From an uncultured Neglectibacter sp. (GTDB lineage: Bacteria; Bacillota; Clostridia; Oscillospirales; Acutalibacteraceae), in assembly GCA_946554335.1 (NCBI GenBank), contig CAMNSA010000004.1, positions 124,001-188,000 of the forward strand: 64,000 nucleotides of DNA, read 5' to 3'. Each line of letters opens with the position of its first letter. Position 1 is the first letter of the stretch. A program made the position numbers and the translations under genes. Positions 21,957 to 30,700 of this stretch are shown one piece after another. The notes under the pieces were generated by a model, which was not told where the DNA came from, ran no database searches, and saw nothing but the letters and a program-made list of their open reading frames with translations.

Positions 21957-22462
21957 TGCTCCCCGCCTCCTTCTCCGGTTTTAAGCGCCTGCGCCCAATC
22001 CGCATAGGGTTCACCGTTTTCATGGTAACGCACCGGCGTGGTCTCATAGACGACGACCACCTGGAACTGAAGCTCCTCCGCCACCTTTTCCGGAACGCCG
22101 TCGATATGGATCAAAAGCTCCGGGGTGGACGCGCCGCCGTTTAAGATCTGATTGTAGTAATAGTAGCCATCGTCGCCCGCGCTCCAGCTGCCCCCCTCAT
22201 CGCTGTAGGTAAGGGGATACTGGCTCCCGCTGAAGGCTCTGGCGCGCACATAGACTGGCTGGGAGCCTGCCTCGCTGGTGATGACCACGCGCTTAGTCCA
22301 GTTGGAAAACTCCTCTGTGATATGGGTGCTTCCGCCCAGATGCAGCACCGCGCCTCCCTGGGCCCGGGTATAGGTGGTAAAATAGGCCAGGGCGCTTGGA
22401 AGGCTTGCCGCGGCAACCAGCACCGCACACAACAGAGCGATCGCCTTAGATGCTCTTTTCAT
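21953..22462 (-). CDS. SipW-dependent-type secreted protein (169 aa)
   Basis: Signal peptide ending LPSALAYFTTYTRAQGG, the AYFT form typical of SipW-processed proteins, followed by a beta-rich domain with VVITSEAGSQPVYVRARAFS and ELQFQVVVVYETTPVRYHEN. No C-terminal anchor. With the 253-aa and 245-aa proteins it forms a trio probably processed by the peptidase at 18976. Confidence 0.78.
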   Translation of the reverse strand: MKRASKAIALLCAVLVAAASLPSALAYFTTYTRAQGGAVLHLGGSTHITEEFSNWTKRVVITSEAGSQPVYVRARAFSGSQYPLTYSDEGGSWSAGDDGYYYYNQILNGGASTPELLIHIDGVPEKVAEELQFQVVVVYETTPVRYHENGEPYADWAQALKTGEGGGEQ

Positions 22463-22477
22463 ATTTCCGATCCCTCC

Positions 22478-23503
22478 TTAGCTTTCGCGGTCATACTGCT
22501 GGGAAAACTGCCAGGAGTCTTCCTCATAGCTAAAGCTGTTGATAACGCTTCCTCCGGGAGGCTCAGCTCCCGCGTAGTCATTGACAAAGCTGAAATGAAG
22601 TACATTGTCCCGTTCCACCACAGCAGACTCGGGAAGGACACTGTCCACCAGGGTGTAGCTTCTGCCGCTGTAGACCTCCGTCACCGTCACGGTGGAACCC
22701 ACCGGGATCCGGTCTACCTGAACGCTCTGCTCCCCCGCCCCGGTAAAGACAAAGGAAACCACATCGCTGAATACCGTCTGCGAGTCCTTTACGGCGGTGA
22801 TCTCAAAAATGAAGGTCGCGGGTTTGGAATTCTCATAGCGCAAAAGAGACTTATCGATCACTAAAGAGCCATATTCATCGCTCATGCCGGGCTTCAGATT
22901 CACTTCCACCTCGTAGGTGTATTCCCCCGCGGCGGCTTCCCCCACCCGGCCGGGAACTGCCACCAGCTCCGGGCGGAACCGGAAGCGATGCTTGAGGCCC
23001 CGGATCCTGGTTACCAGCTTCTGCTCTCCCGATTCGTCCTTGATTCTCTCCACATAGTCTGTGTCGTCCCTGCTGTGGGCGATCACCAGGTAAAGGCCGG
23101 GTCGAAGGTCAGAAATCGTCTCTCCCGCAGGAGCAGAAGCCACTGTGGGAGCCTGGGGATCCTCCGGCTTCAGCGCCAGCTCGGCGGCCTGCTGGGCAAG
23201 AGCATCCCAGGCGGAGTCGTCCTGATCCCATTTGATTTCCAGATTATAGGGCGCAAGCTTTTGGAAGGCCCCGCTTTTGGCAAAGTCGCCCTCTGCCACC
23301 TGGTAGAGGTCTACCACGACCTGCTCCTGCTGAAGCTCTTCAGCCACCTCCGGCTGTCCTGCCTCATTGCAGGCATTGACCGTCAGGGTGCACAGCTCCT
23401 CTTCGCCGGCACCCTCAGTCGCTCCGGCCAAAAGCTGCAACACCATAGCCAGGCAGAGGACTGAACACAGAGCCGCCAGGCGTATCGTCCATTTCCTTTT
23501 CAC
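22478..23503 (-). CDS. CnaB-like pilus-associated surface protein without anchor
   Basis: A 341-aa exported protein with signal peptide (to about 30), a pilin-like first domain with LYQVAEGDFAKSGAFQK and LRPGLYLVIAHS, and a second DUF5979/CnaB-like domain (SLLRYENSKPATFIFEITAV, then VDRIPVGSTVTVTEVYSGRS). It ends at QYDRES with no LPxTG or span, unusual for a pilus tip or minor pilin. The GTG at 23503 has AAGGAGGT 8 bases upstream. It lies 22 bases after the class C sortase stop. Confidence 0.8.
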   Translation of the reverse strand: MKRKWTIRLAALCSVLCLAMVLQLLAGATEGAGEEELCTLTVNACNEAGQPEVAEELQQEQVVVDLYQVAEGDFAKSGAFQKLAPYNLEIKWDQDDSAWDALAQQAAELALKPEDPQAPTVASAPAGETISDLRPGLYLVIAHSRDDTDYVERIKDESGEQKLVTRIRGLKHRFRFRPELVAVPGRVGEAAAGEYTYEVEVNLKPGMSDEYGSLVIDKSLLRYENSKPATFIFEITAVKDSQTVFSDVVSFVFTGAGEQSVQVDRIPVGSTVTVTEVYSGRSYTLVDSVLPESAVVERDNVLHFSFVNDYAGAEPPGGSVINSFSYEEDSWQFSQQYDRES

Positions 23504-23525
23504 AGTGCATACCTCCTTCAGGAAG

Positions 23526-24398
23526 CTAATCTTTCTTAAAGGGACTTTTCAGATCCTCGTCTGTCAATTTCGGACGGCGGCGCCTGAAGTAGATCAGCGC
23601 TGCCAGCAAAAGCAGGAACAGGATGGGAATACCCACCGCGGGAATCACCAGATAATTGGGCACCCGCACCGCCTCTGAGGTGGTGATCACAGGGCCGTCC
23701 TCCAGATTGTCCACCCGTCTCCCCCGAAGCAGCAGCCGGTGGCTGTTGACTCCGTAGGGCGTGCAGGTCTGCAAAGTGCAGTAATCTTTCCCCTTATAGA
23801 GCTTCAGCTCGCTGGTATCCTGGGGCACTACGGTGCGGATCTGTTCTATCTGATAGGTGTAAACCTCACTTAATACGGAGATGGTAAAAACGTCGCCTAT
23901 CTCCAGCCGATCCAGGTCGGTAAAAAGCCTGGCGGAGGGCAAGCCTCTGTGCCCGGAAATAACCGTGTGCACCCCTTCTCCGCCCACCGGCAGAGAGGTG
24001 CCCTCCAAGTGGCCGATGGCCACCTGAAGCACCGATTCCCCGGTGCCGTGGTAGATAGGCAGATTCACTCCGATAGAAGGGATATTCACATAGCCCATGA
24101 TCCCGGTGCCGGTCACATCCAATAGGCTCTCGTATTCCTCCTGCTCCTCCGGGGTAAAGAGCAAACGGTTGTCGTTTTTCCAAAGCCGTTCATTATACTC
24201 CCTGGCGTCGCCGATCAGCTTGTCGATCTCCTCCTGAGACAGGGCGTCTACCTGCTCTACATAGGCCGCGATGGCCTGAGACTGCCGTTGAGAATTCCAC
24301 CAGTCACTGAAGCTGGGATACAGCAGTAAGCAAAGTCCCGCGATGACAATGGCAAACAAGATGATATTGACCCAATTTTTCTTCAACCATTTTGCCAT
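23526..24398 (-). CDS. srtC: Class C (pilus) sortase
   Basis: A 290-aa pilus-polymerising sortase with an N-terminal span (about 9-29), the class C fold with VISGHRGLPSARLFTDLD (catalytic His), Cys about 212 in TLQTCTPYGVNSHRLLLRG (with the catalytic Arg), and a C-terminal span (about 245-270), both typical of class C. No clear lid DPx motif is seen. It follows the major pilin, which carries LPSTG, and should link pilin subunits by Lys-Thr isopeptide bonds. The ATG at 24398 has AAGGAGAG in front. Confidence 0.93.
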   Translation of the reverse strand: MAKWLKKNWVNIILFAIVIAGLCLLLYPSFSDWWNSQRQSQAIAAYVEQVDALSQEEIDKLIGDAREYNERLWKNDNRLLFTPEEQEEYESLLDVTGTGIMGYVNIPSIGVNLPIYHGTGESVLQVAIGHLEGTSLPVGGEGVHTVISGHRGLPSARLFTDLDRLEIGDVFTISVLSEVYTYQIEQIRTVVPQDTSELKLYKGKDYCTLQTCTPYGVNSHRLLLRGRRVDNLEDGPVITTSEAVRVPNYLVIPAVGIPILFLLLLAALIYFRRRRPKLTDEDLKSPFKKD

Positions 24399-24434
24399 AC
24401 GCAAGGCTCTCCTTACCAATGTCCCCCATAGGGG

Positions 24435-24464
24435 GATACCCGCCGCCAAGGGGCGGCGGGTATC
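24435..24464 (-). terminator. Hairpin between pilin and sortase genes
   Basis: GATACCCGCCGCC and GGCGGCGGGTATC form a 13-bp stem 37 bases before the sortase start, followed by a second small CCCCCTATGGGGG hairpin. There is no U-run on the transcribed side, so it more likely stabilises the 3' end of pilin mRNA or weakens read-through, giving more pilin than sortase. Confidence 0.55.
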
Positions 24465-24604
24465 AAATAAAATACTGATTTAACTGTTACATCGAAAGCT
24501 CCGTTTTCCAAAAGCCGTCTCGCTTTTTATGGAAAGCTAAACCACTTTGCAGTCCGGAGGCTTTCCGCCGGATCACGGCAGCCTGCCGTTCTCTTTCAGA
24601 GAAC

Positions 24605-26161
24605 TCAGCTTCTGCTCATGCGCCGCTTGGCAAACAGCAGCACGCCTGCGCCTACCACCAGAACACCGCCTACCACATAGAAGATCGTGGTGCCGATGCC
24701 GCCGGTGCTGGGCAGGGTGGCGCCGGACTTGTTGATGATGGTCAGCGCGGTACCGTCGAGGTTCTCAACGGGAGTGGTATTCTCCCCGTCTATGCTCTCA
24801 CTTTCCACATCTGCTGTGGTCATAGTGATATCGGCATTGGGCACATCGGTATCTTCGGTGAGTACTGCTTCGATGGTGATTGTCTTATCCGGGCAGGTGT
24901 TGTAGCCTTGGGGAGTGGTGGACTCCTTGAGCACATAGTCTCCTGCGGCCAGGCCGGCGAAGTTAAACTCACCGGTACCCTCAGCAGAAACAATCTCAGT
25001 CAGAATCTCCTCTTCCGTTGCATCGGGGAACACTTTCTCACTATACAGCACATAGATGCCGTTTACCAGCACAAACTGCAAAGCGGTATCGCCCTGATAC
25101 AGGGTAAAGCCCGCGCCGGCCAGAATGTCGCCGTCAGCACTGTTGATTTTCTTGGTGCCGTCCAGCTTGAAGGTGTAGACAAAGGCCTTGTCTTCCGTGG
25201 TGTCGCCGGTAGGAGTACCCGCAGGATCCCCAGTGTAGGTAGGATCGTTGGAATAGGTGAGCTTAGCGCCGTTGGCGTTGTCAGTAGGGCCGTCGGCATT
25301 TGTCATGGTGGCCTTCTCATTGAGGTGAGCGTTGTAGGTCACCACGACATTCATCGCGGTTCCCCAAGCCTCTCCCGCAATGGGAACCACATCAGCGATC
25401 TCCACAGTGAGGGTGGTGATACCGGTGTCCTCAGCGGTAACACTGTTAGCCGTATACTGCTCCGCTGTCAGCCTGGTGCCGCCCACCATCACAGAATCAA
25501 TGTTTTCAAAGGTGATACCCGCGGACATGGTGTCGGTGAACACCAGCTTGTAGCTGTCGTACAGGGCAAGGTTGCCTCCGGGCAGAGCAGCGGTCAGCTG
25601 GAACTGGAAGGTTTCACCCACATTGTGGTCAGCCACATCGCTCCAATTCTCGCCGTCCTGCACCGTTTTGTCCAGGGTGGGCTGGTCAGCCTTGGGGGTG
25701 ATGTTCACATTGCCGACCACTTCTACCATATAGGCGGAATAGGAATCGCCCGTCCCTACATTCTCAGTCATATCCTTAATGAGATAGTAGCCTGCGGCAA
25801 GTCCGGACAGCTTGTAGTTGTTCGCAGCGTTCAGTTCGCCACTGTCCACGGTCATGTCCGCCGCATGATCCTTGGCAAAGGTCTCTGCTCCGTTTTCTGC
25901 CAGCTCCTCCAGCTCCTCAGCGGGAACTGCCTGGCCCTCTGTTCCGTAGCCGGAGTTGCCATACACTACATTGGAAAGCTTTCCGTCAGAGGACAGGTCA
26001 CCGGTAAACACCTGGTAAACCTTGTAAACATGGCCCTCCTGGGGGGAGTTCATGGTGATCTCATAAGTAGGCTCTGTGTCTGTTGCGAGGGCAGGAAGCG
26101 CCACCAGCAGACCAAGAGCGAGCACCATAACCACCGCCATCAATTTCTTCATGGTCTTCAT
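24605..26161 (-). CDS. Major pilin, isopeptide-forming fimbrial protein
   Basis: A 518-aa pilin with signal peptide (to about 26), an N-terminal pilin domain (HVYKVYQVFTGDLSSDG, then YKLSGLAAGYYLIKDMT), an isopeptide-forming middle domain (about 165-310), a CnaB-like domain with the E-box-like sequence LAAGDYVLKESTTPQGYN (about 415) and a C-terminal sorting signal LPSTGG, span and RRMSRS tail. Class C sortase downstream should polymerise it. Upstream of the ATG is AAAGGAAA. This is the main fibre subunit of the cluster. Confidence 0.92.
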   Translation of the reverse strand: MKTMKKLMAVVMVLALGLLVALPALATDTEPTYEITMNSPQEGHVYKVYQVFTGDLSSDGKLSNVVYGNSGYGTEGQAVPAEELEELAENGAETFAKDHAADMTVDSGELNAANNYKLSGLAAGYYLIKDMTENVGTGDSYSAYMVEVVGNVNITPKADQPTLDKTVQDGENWSDVADHNVGETFQFQLTAALPGGNLALYDSYKLVFTDTMSAGITFENIDSVMVGGTRLTAEQYTANSVTAEDTGITTLTVEIADVVPIAGEAWGTAMNVVVTYNAHLNEKATMTNADGPTDNANGAKLTYSNDPTYTGDPAGTPTGDTTEDKAFVYTFKLDGTKKINSADGDILAGAGFTLYQGDTALQFVLVNGIYVLYSEKVFPDATEEEILTEIVSAEGTGEFNFAGLAAGDYVLKESTTPQGYNTCPDKTITIEAVLTEDTDVPNADITMTTADVESESIDGENTTPVENLDGTALTIINKSGATLPSTGGIGTTIFYVVGGVLVVGAGVLLFAKRRMSRS

Positions 26162-26307
26162 ACTCTCATTTCCTTTCTACCTGTTTTCCTTTGCAAAAAT
26201 GATTACAAAGCACTTTTGGTTTATATCAAAGACAGCGAAGCTGTCTCAGATATCCTGATTATTGCCTGAGGAAAAATCCCGCCGGCAAATGGCCCGAAAG
26301 ACACGGG

Positions 26308-26904
26308 TCAGATCGTTCCCAAGCCCTTTAAGGGCCAGACTCGGAAGAAAAGCTTCCCCACCACCAGGTCTTTTTCCACCGTGCCCAGCGCGGTGTTTCT
26401 GCTGTCAATGGAGGTTTCCCGGTTGTCCCCGATCACAAACAGCTCTTCATTGGGCACTTTACAGGGAAAGTCGATATTACATTCTCCCAAGGCTTTCTGG
26501 GTGAGATAGGGCTCTGAAAGCTTCACGCCGTTTACCACCACGGTGCCGTCCTCCTCCAGACTGACGGAATCCCCTGAAACAGCTATCACTCGCTTCACCA
26601 GCAGGGTGTTGTTGTGGTAGAACGCCACAATGTCTCCGGGACGGTAGTCCTGAAAGCTGGTGGCGATGACCACATCACCGTTTTCCAGGGTTTCCGCCAT
26701 GGAGTCGCCCTTGATTTGCAGCACGGGGAACATCAGCACTGCCGCGATCACCGCTGCCGCGGTCACCACCACCAGGGTGAAAACCGTGGTTCTGAGCACC
26801 TGACGGAACTCTCTTTTTCTGTTTTCCTTTTTTAGTTCAATTTCTACCTGTGAAACCGTGGGCAGATCCTGTATCTCAACTTTTGCAGGTCCTTTCTTTT
26901 TCAT
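26308..26904 (-). CDS. lepB: Signal peptidase I (second LepB-type in the cluster)
   Basis: A 198-aa type I signal peptidase: N-terminal cytoplasmic segment, one span at about 36-58, catalytic Ser in IKGDSMAETLENGD (about 65), general base Lys in NTLLVKRVIAVSGDS (about 104), and the C-terminal box VIGDNRETSIDSR. Located directly before the major pilin, it is probably devoted to pilin processing. It closely resembles the first peptidase of the cluster (32298-32912), including the YRPGDIVAFYHNN segment, so the two look like a duplication. Confidence 0.92.
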   Translation of the reverse strand: MKKKGPAKVEIQDLPTVSQVEIELKKENRKREFRQVLRTTVFTLVVVTAAAVIAAVLMFPVLQIKGDSMAETLENGDVVIATSFQDYRPGDIVAFYHNNTLLVKRVIAVSGDSVSLEEDGTVVVNGVKLSEPYLTQKALGECNIDFPCKVPNEELFVIGDNRETSIDSRNTALGTVEKDLVVGKLFFRVWPLKGLGTI

Positions 26905-26937
26905 AAGCCCCTCGCCTCCACACTCGCGGCCGCCTTT

Positions 26938-27522
26938 TCAGCGCTTTTTCGCCATTTTTTTGGGCAGGGACATCTTGCTTTTCGGCTGCATCTTCCCGCC
27001 TATCACCTGAACGACCTCCATCACCTGAACCGAAGCCTCAGATGAGGCCTGAGAATTCTCCTGTTTGGAAGTACCGGTTTCTTCCTCTTCTCTTATCGAC
27101 TCCTTTTTCTCTTCCTTGCTCTCTTCTATCTTTTCTTCTGGCTCCTCCTTAGGCTCTCCTTTTGCCTGCTCTTCCGGCTGCTCCTTGGACTCTTCTCCCT
27201 TGGGCTTTGCCCCTTCCTGCTCCGGATGGCGGCCCTCCGCCATGGGCGAGATCTCCAGAAGCTCGCTGAGCTGTGCAGGAGAGGGGGCCAAAGAGGGATC
27301 CACCTTATCAATTTGCTCTCTGAGGGCATTGCGAAGCTTCAGGATGCGGATATCCTTGTCATCCAGTCTGTGCTTCAAGCGTTCATAGCCCTCTTCCAGC
27401 TCCGAAAGCTTCTGCTGCGTCTCCTTGAGAGACTGCTTTGCCTCTTCCGCTTCCCTTGCCTGGGCAAGCAGCAGCTGCAAAAGCTCTCTTCGTCCTAACT
27501 TGTGCAGTTCTTTATCCGTCAA
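26938..27522 (-). CDS. Coiled-coil protein of the pilus cluster
   Basis: A 194-aa protein: an N-terminal coiled coil (LGRRELLQLLLAQAREAEEA, then KLSELEEGYERLKHRLDDKD), a Glu/Lys-rich disordered middle (about 90-160) and a Val/Lys-rich C-terminus (VMEVVQVIGGKMQPKSKMSL). No signal peptide. Similar coiled-coil proteins occur next to pilin genes in clostridia, with no proven function. Translation seems to start at TTG 27522, 6 bases after AAAGGGAGAC. Its own promoter lies at 27572-27600. Confidence 0.7.
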   Translation of the reverse strand: MTDKELHKLGRRELLQLLLAQAREAEEAKQSLKETQQKLSELEEGYERLKHRLDDKDIRILKLRNALREQIDKVDPSLAPSPAQLSELLEISPMAEGRHPEQEGAKPKGEESKEQPEEQAKGEPKEEPEEKIEESKEEKKESIREEEETGTSKQENSQASSEASVQVMEVVQVIGGKMQPKSKMSLPKKMAKKR

Positions 27523-27571
27523 TGGTAAGTCTCCCTTTCCCGATAAAAGCCCTCACATTCGGTCGTTATCC

Positions 27572-27600
27572 ATTTTAATATAGCCGGTATAAAAAATCAA
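27572..27600 (-). promoter_or_regulatory. Internal promoter before the coiled-coil gene
   Basis: Minus-strand TTGATT (27595-27600), 17-bp spacer, TAAAAT (27572-27577), 50 bases before the TTG start. It could let the pilin half of the cluster be transcribed without the 4.5-kb giant gene. Confidence 0.55.
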
Positions 27601-27723
27601 GTGGGCGCTGCCAAAGCAGCATACCGGAAAGCGCCGCCGGAGGTGCAGAAAGCCGAAGCCCCGGGAGAAGGCCCCTTCCGCCATGCGGTGGAGGCCTTCG
27701 CTCCCGGCGTTCTGATTTCAGCT

Positions 27724-30700
27724 TTATTCCGCCCAGTACGGCCTTTTTCTCAGGCGGAGGATCACAAGCACGCCGCCCAGCAAAAGCAGCGCCGTCCCCG
27801 CCCCTATACCGTACCAAACGCCCGGCCCGCCGGTCTTGGGCAGCTCATAGGCAAGGTACTCGTTGGAAACGCTTACCAGCTGCGCCTCATTCGAGGTAGG
27901 CGTCACAATAACGCCCTCCACCTTCGCTAACTCATCCGCACCCGGCGTCACAGTTGTCACATCGCCGGTAAAGACAGAAGTGTATTCATAATCTGTCTTC
28001 CCAGTGGTCAACTGCAACTCGCCGTTGGGAAGCTCCGTCTTTCCCGTCACCACATTCTTTATCTCGGCGATGGTGTATTTAGTGCCCACCGGCAGGTGGT
28101 TAATCTCAATATACTCGCCATGCTTCAAAGTGATATAGGCGCCGTTATAGACCTCGGAATTTTCCAGAAGGAAGTATTCTCCATCTCCGCCGGAGCCGTC
28201 CGGATTGTTGGGGCTGTATTTCACATAGTTATAGTCGTCCGCCAGCTGATTGCCGTCCTTGTCAGTCAGGGTGAGCTGGAACACAAACTCTTCGCCGTTG
28301 TCATAGGCGTCTCGTTCTTTCTCCTCCTGGCCGTTCATGATGATCCGCTCAAGCTGTTTTTCCAGCCTCAGGCTGCCGAAATCGGAATCCTTTAAGGGGC
28401 CGGCAAGGTCGCCGCTGTAAACAGAGGGAAGGGTGAACTGCATCCAGCAGGTAGAGCCGGAAGCGCCGCGCTCCGTATAGCAGAAATCCAGACGATATTT
28501 GGAGGCTGAATGTGCCTTGGTCTGAGCGTTGTGAGGAATATAATCCCAAAGGTCCACATACTCGCCCTGGGAGGTATGCACGCCGCCGATATCGCAGACC
28601 AGCTGCTGGCCGCTGCCCGTGGCGTTGCCGTTCTTGTCGATTTCTGTCAGGAACACCCACATATCGTCGTCGCCGAAGAACATGTACTCCAGAGGACCTA
28701 CATACTCTTCCACCAAATCAAAGGTGACATAGTAATGCATACCGAAATAGTTATTGTGGTCCGCGCCGTCGTCAGCCTTAGGCAGATTACCCGGACTACC
28801 AGCACCGCTGAATTTCCGCAGACTTTCTCGCGTGTAATCGCCAAATGCTAGGTCCTTCGCGTACAGGGCGGAATCCAAGGGCCAGAAGTTATTGGTCCAG
28901 GTGGAAGTATGGGTTGTGCTGCCGCATGTGGGGTTATATAAACGCTCCAGGCTGCTTGCCCCGCCCGCGCCTTCCACACTGGCGGTGGAAAGAGTATAGG
29001 TATCTCCCACGCGGGTGAAGGACAAGCTGCCGGGGTAGTAGGTTTTCCCCTTGGTTTCCACAGAGGCATTTAGGAAGCCGTCCGGTCCGGAAATTCCATC
29101 GGAGAAGGTGATATTCCCGCTGGTATCCACGCCGCTGACCATTCCGAAGGTACACTTTCCATAGCTGATATCTGCTGTTCCCCAACCGCCTACGCGGTTG
29201 GCCATATTGATTGCATTGTTCACGCCGGCATTCTGCCATCTCTCATCCTTCAGGCCGGTGCCGGTATTGGCGTTGCCGAAGCCGTACTTTGCACCGCTGC
29301 CGCTGTAATTTCCGGCGGAGTTGATCCCCTGGCGGTTGGTTTTCATCGTACCGTCTGTCTTCCCCTTAAAATCTACGGAGTTGATATCGTAATCAAAGAA
29401 ACTGGTGGGGGAACTGAAGGTACCGGAAAGGGGCTCATAGATCAGCCGGATATTCGCGCCATCCTGGATATAGATGCAGTCGTTGGCCTGAGACTCCGGA
29501 CGGTTGGTAAAATGGATCTTTCTGCAATCCGAAACGGCTTTATCAGGCGTTACCCCCTTATAGGCCTCGCCATACACTACCCAATCGCTTCTGTTTGAGC
29601 TGTCAGCGGACTTGCCGTCCTTCAGGATCCAGATCTGCCTCAGGCGGAAGGAATACTGGTTGTTGTCGTCTACAGCAGAGTTGGTCAGGGCGTCAAAATA
29701 CTTCAGATTGGGCTTTTCAAAATAGCTGCAGTCCTCGCTGCGGTAGATCTCTGTCAGGGTATTCTGCGTACGCATTGTGCCGTCAGAATTCAGCCCCAGG
29801 GAGAAGGTGGGCAGATTGGTATTGCCGTTTACCGGCAGATTTCCTCCGCGCGTATCGATCAGCGGGATGGTACTGCCGTCTTTCCGCACGGTATCCAGGT
29901 AGGAATAATACTGTACCTTGAAATGAGGATTGACATGAGTGCTGGAAATCAGGCCGAAGGTGCTCGCCTCCTGCCCGGCGCTCTTTGCCATCACACTCAT
30001 TCCCGCTCCGTCCTCTTCGGAGCCTACCTGATAGGCGGACGCCGCGCAAATCTCACCGGATCCTTCGGAAAATTCCTCCTCTGCAAGTCCCAGAAGAGTT
30101 TCATCTTCCTCCGCACTTTCCTCCCGGCGCGTCGTATAAATGCGCTCATCTATATGGAAGCCGGGCGTTTGAGGCTCGCTGCTCCCCGTCCCGTCAGAGG
30201 GGACCAGAGCGGTGATCAGCACGCCTCCGGATTCGACTTCAGATTTGATATTGGAGGCTTTTTCCTCCTTGAGGGCCTCTTCCTCCGCCTCTTTTGCTTT
30301 CTCCTCCAGCTCCTGCTTGGAGGTGATGGTGACGCTCACAGAGCAAAGAGTCATATCCAGCTCATGTCCGTAATAATACAAGCGGTAAGAGAACACCTCC
30401 AGGGGAAGCAGCTCCTTCTCCCGGTCCTCCAGCTTGACGAATTCAGCATAGCGCAGGTAGTCCTCTGCCTCCTGAGACAGGGGCTCTACGATAAAGGTCA
30501 GAGGCTGAGAGGGGTCATAAGTGAGGCCAGTGTTGGCGGGCAGCGTCTCGGCGCCGGTGATCTCCACCGCGGAGGGCGTCTGCGCATCATTGGAAGCGGC
30601 GCTATCCTCCGCTTCATCATTCACCGGCAAAGAGGTTTCTTCCCCGGAAACGGCGGAAGCTTCCTCCGCACCGCTCAAGGTATCATCAGACAGCCCCGAG

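Noticed and set aside
24908-26269. A 453-codon open frame opposite the major pilin
   Set aside because: The pilin has a signal peptide, E-box and LPSTG on the minus strand; the plus-strand frame has none of these and no ribosome binding site.
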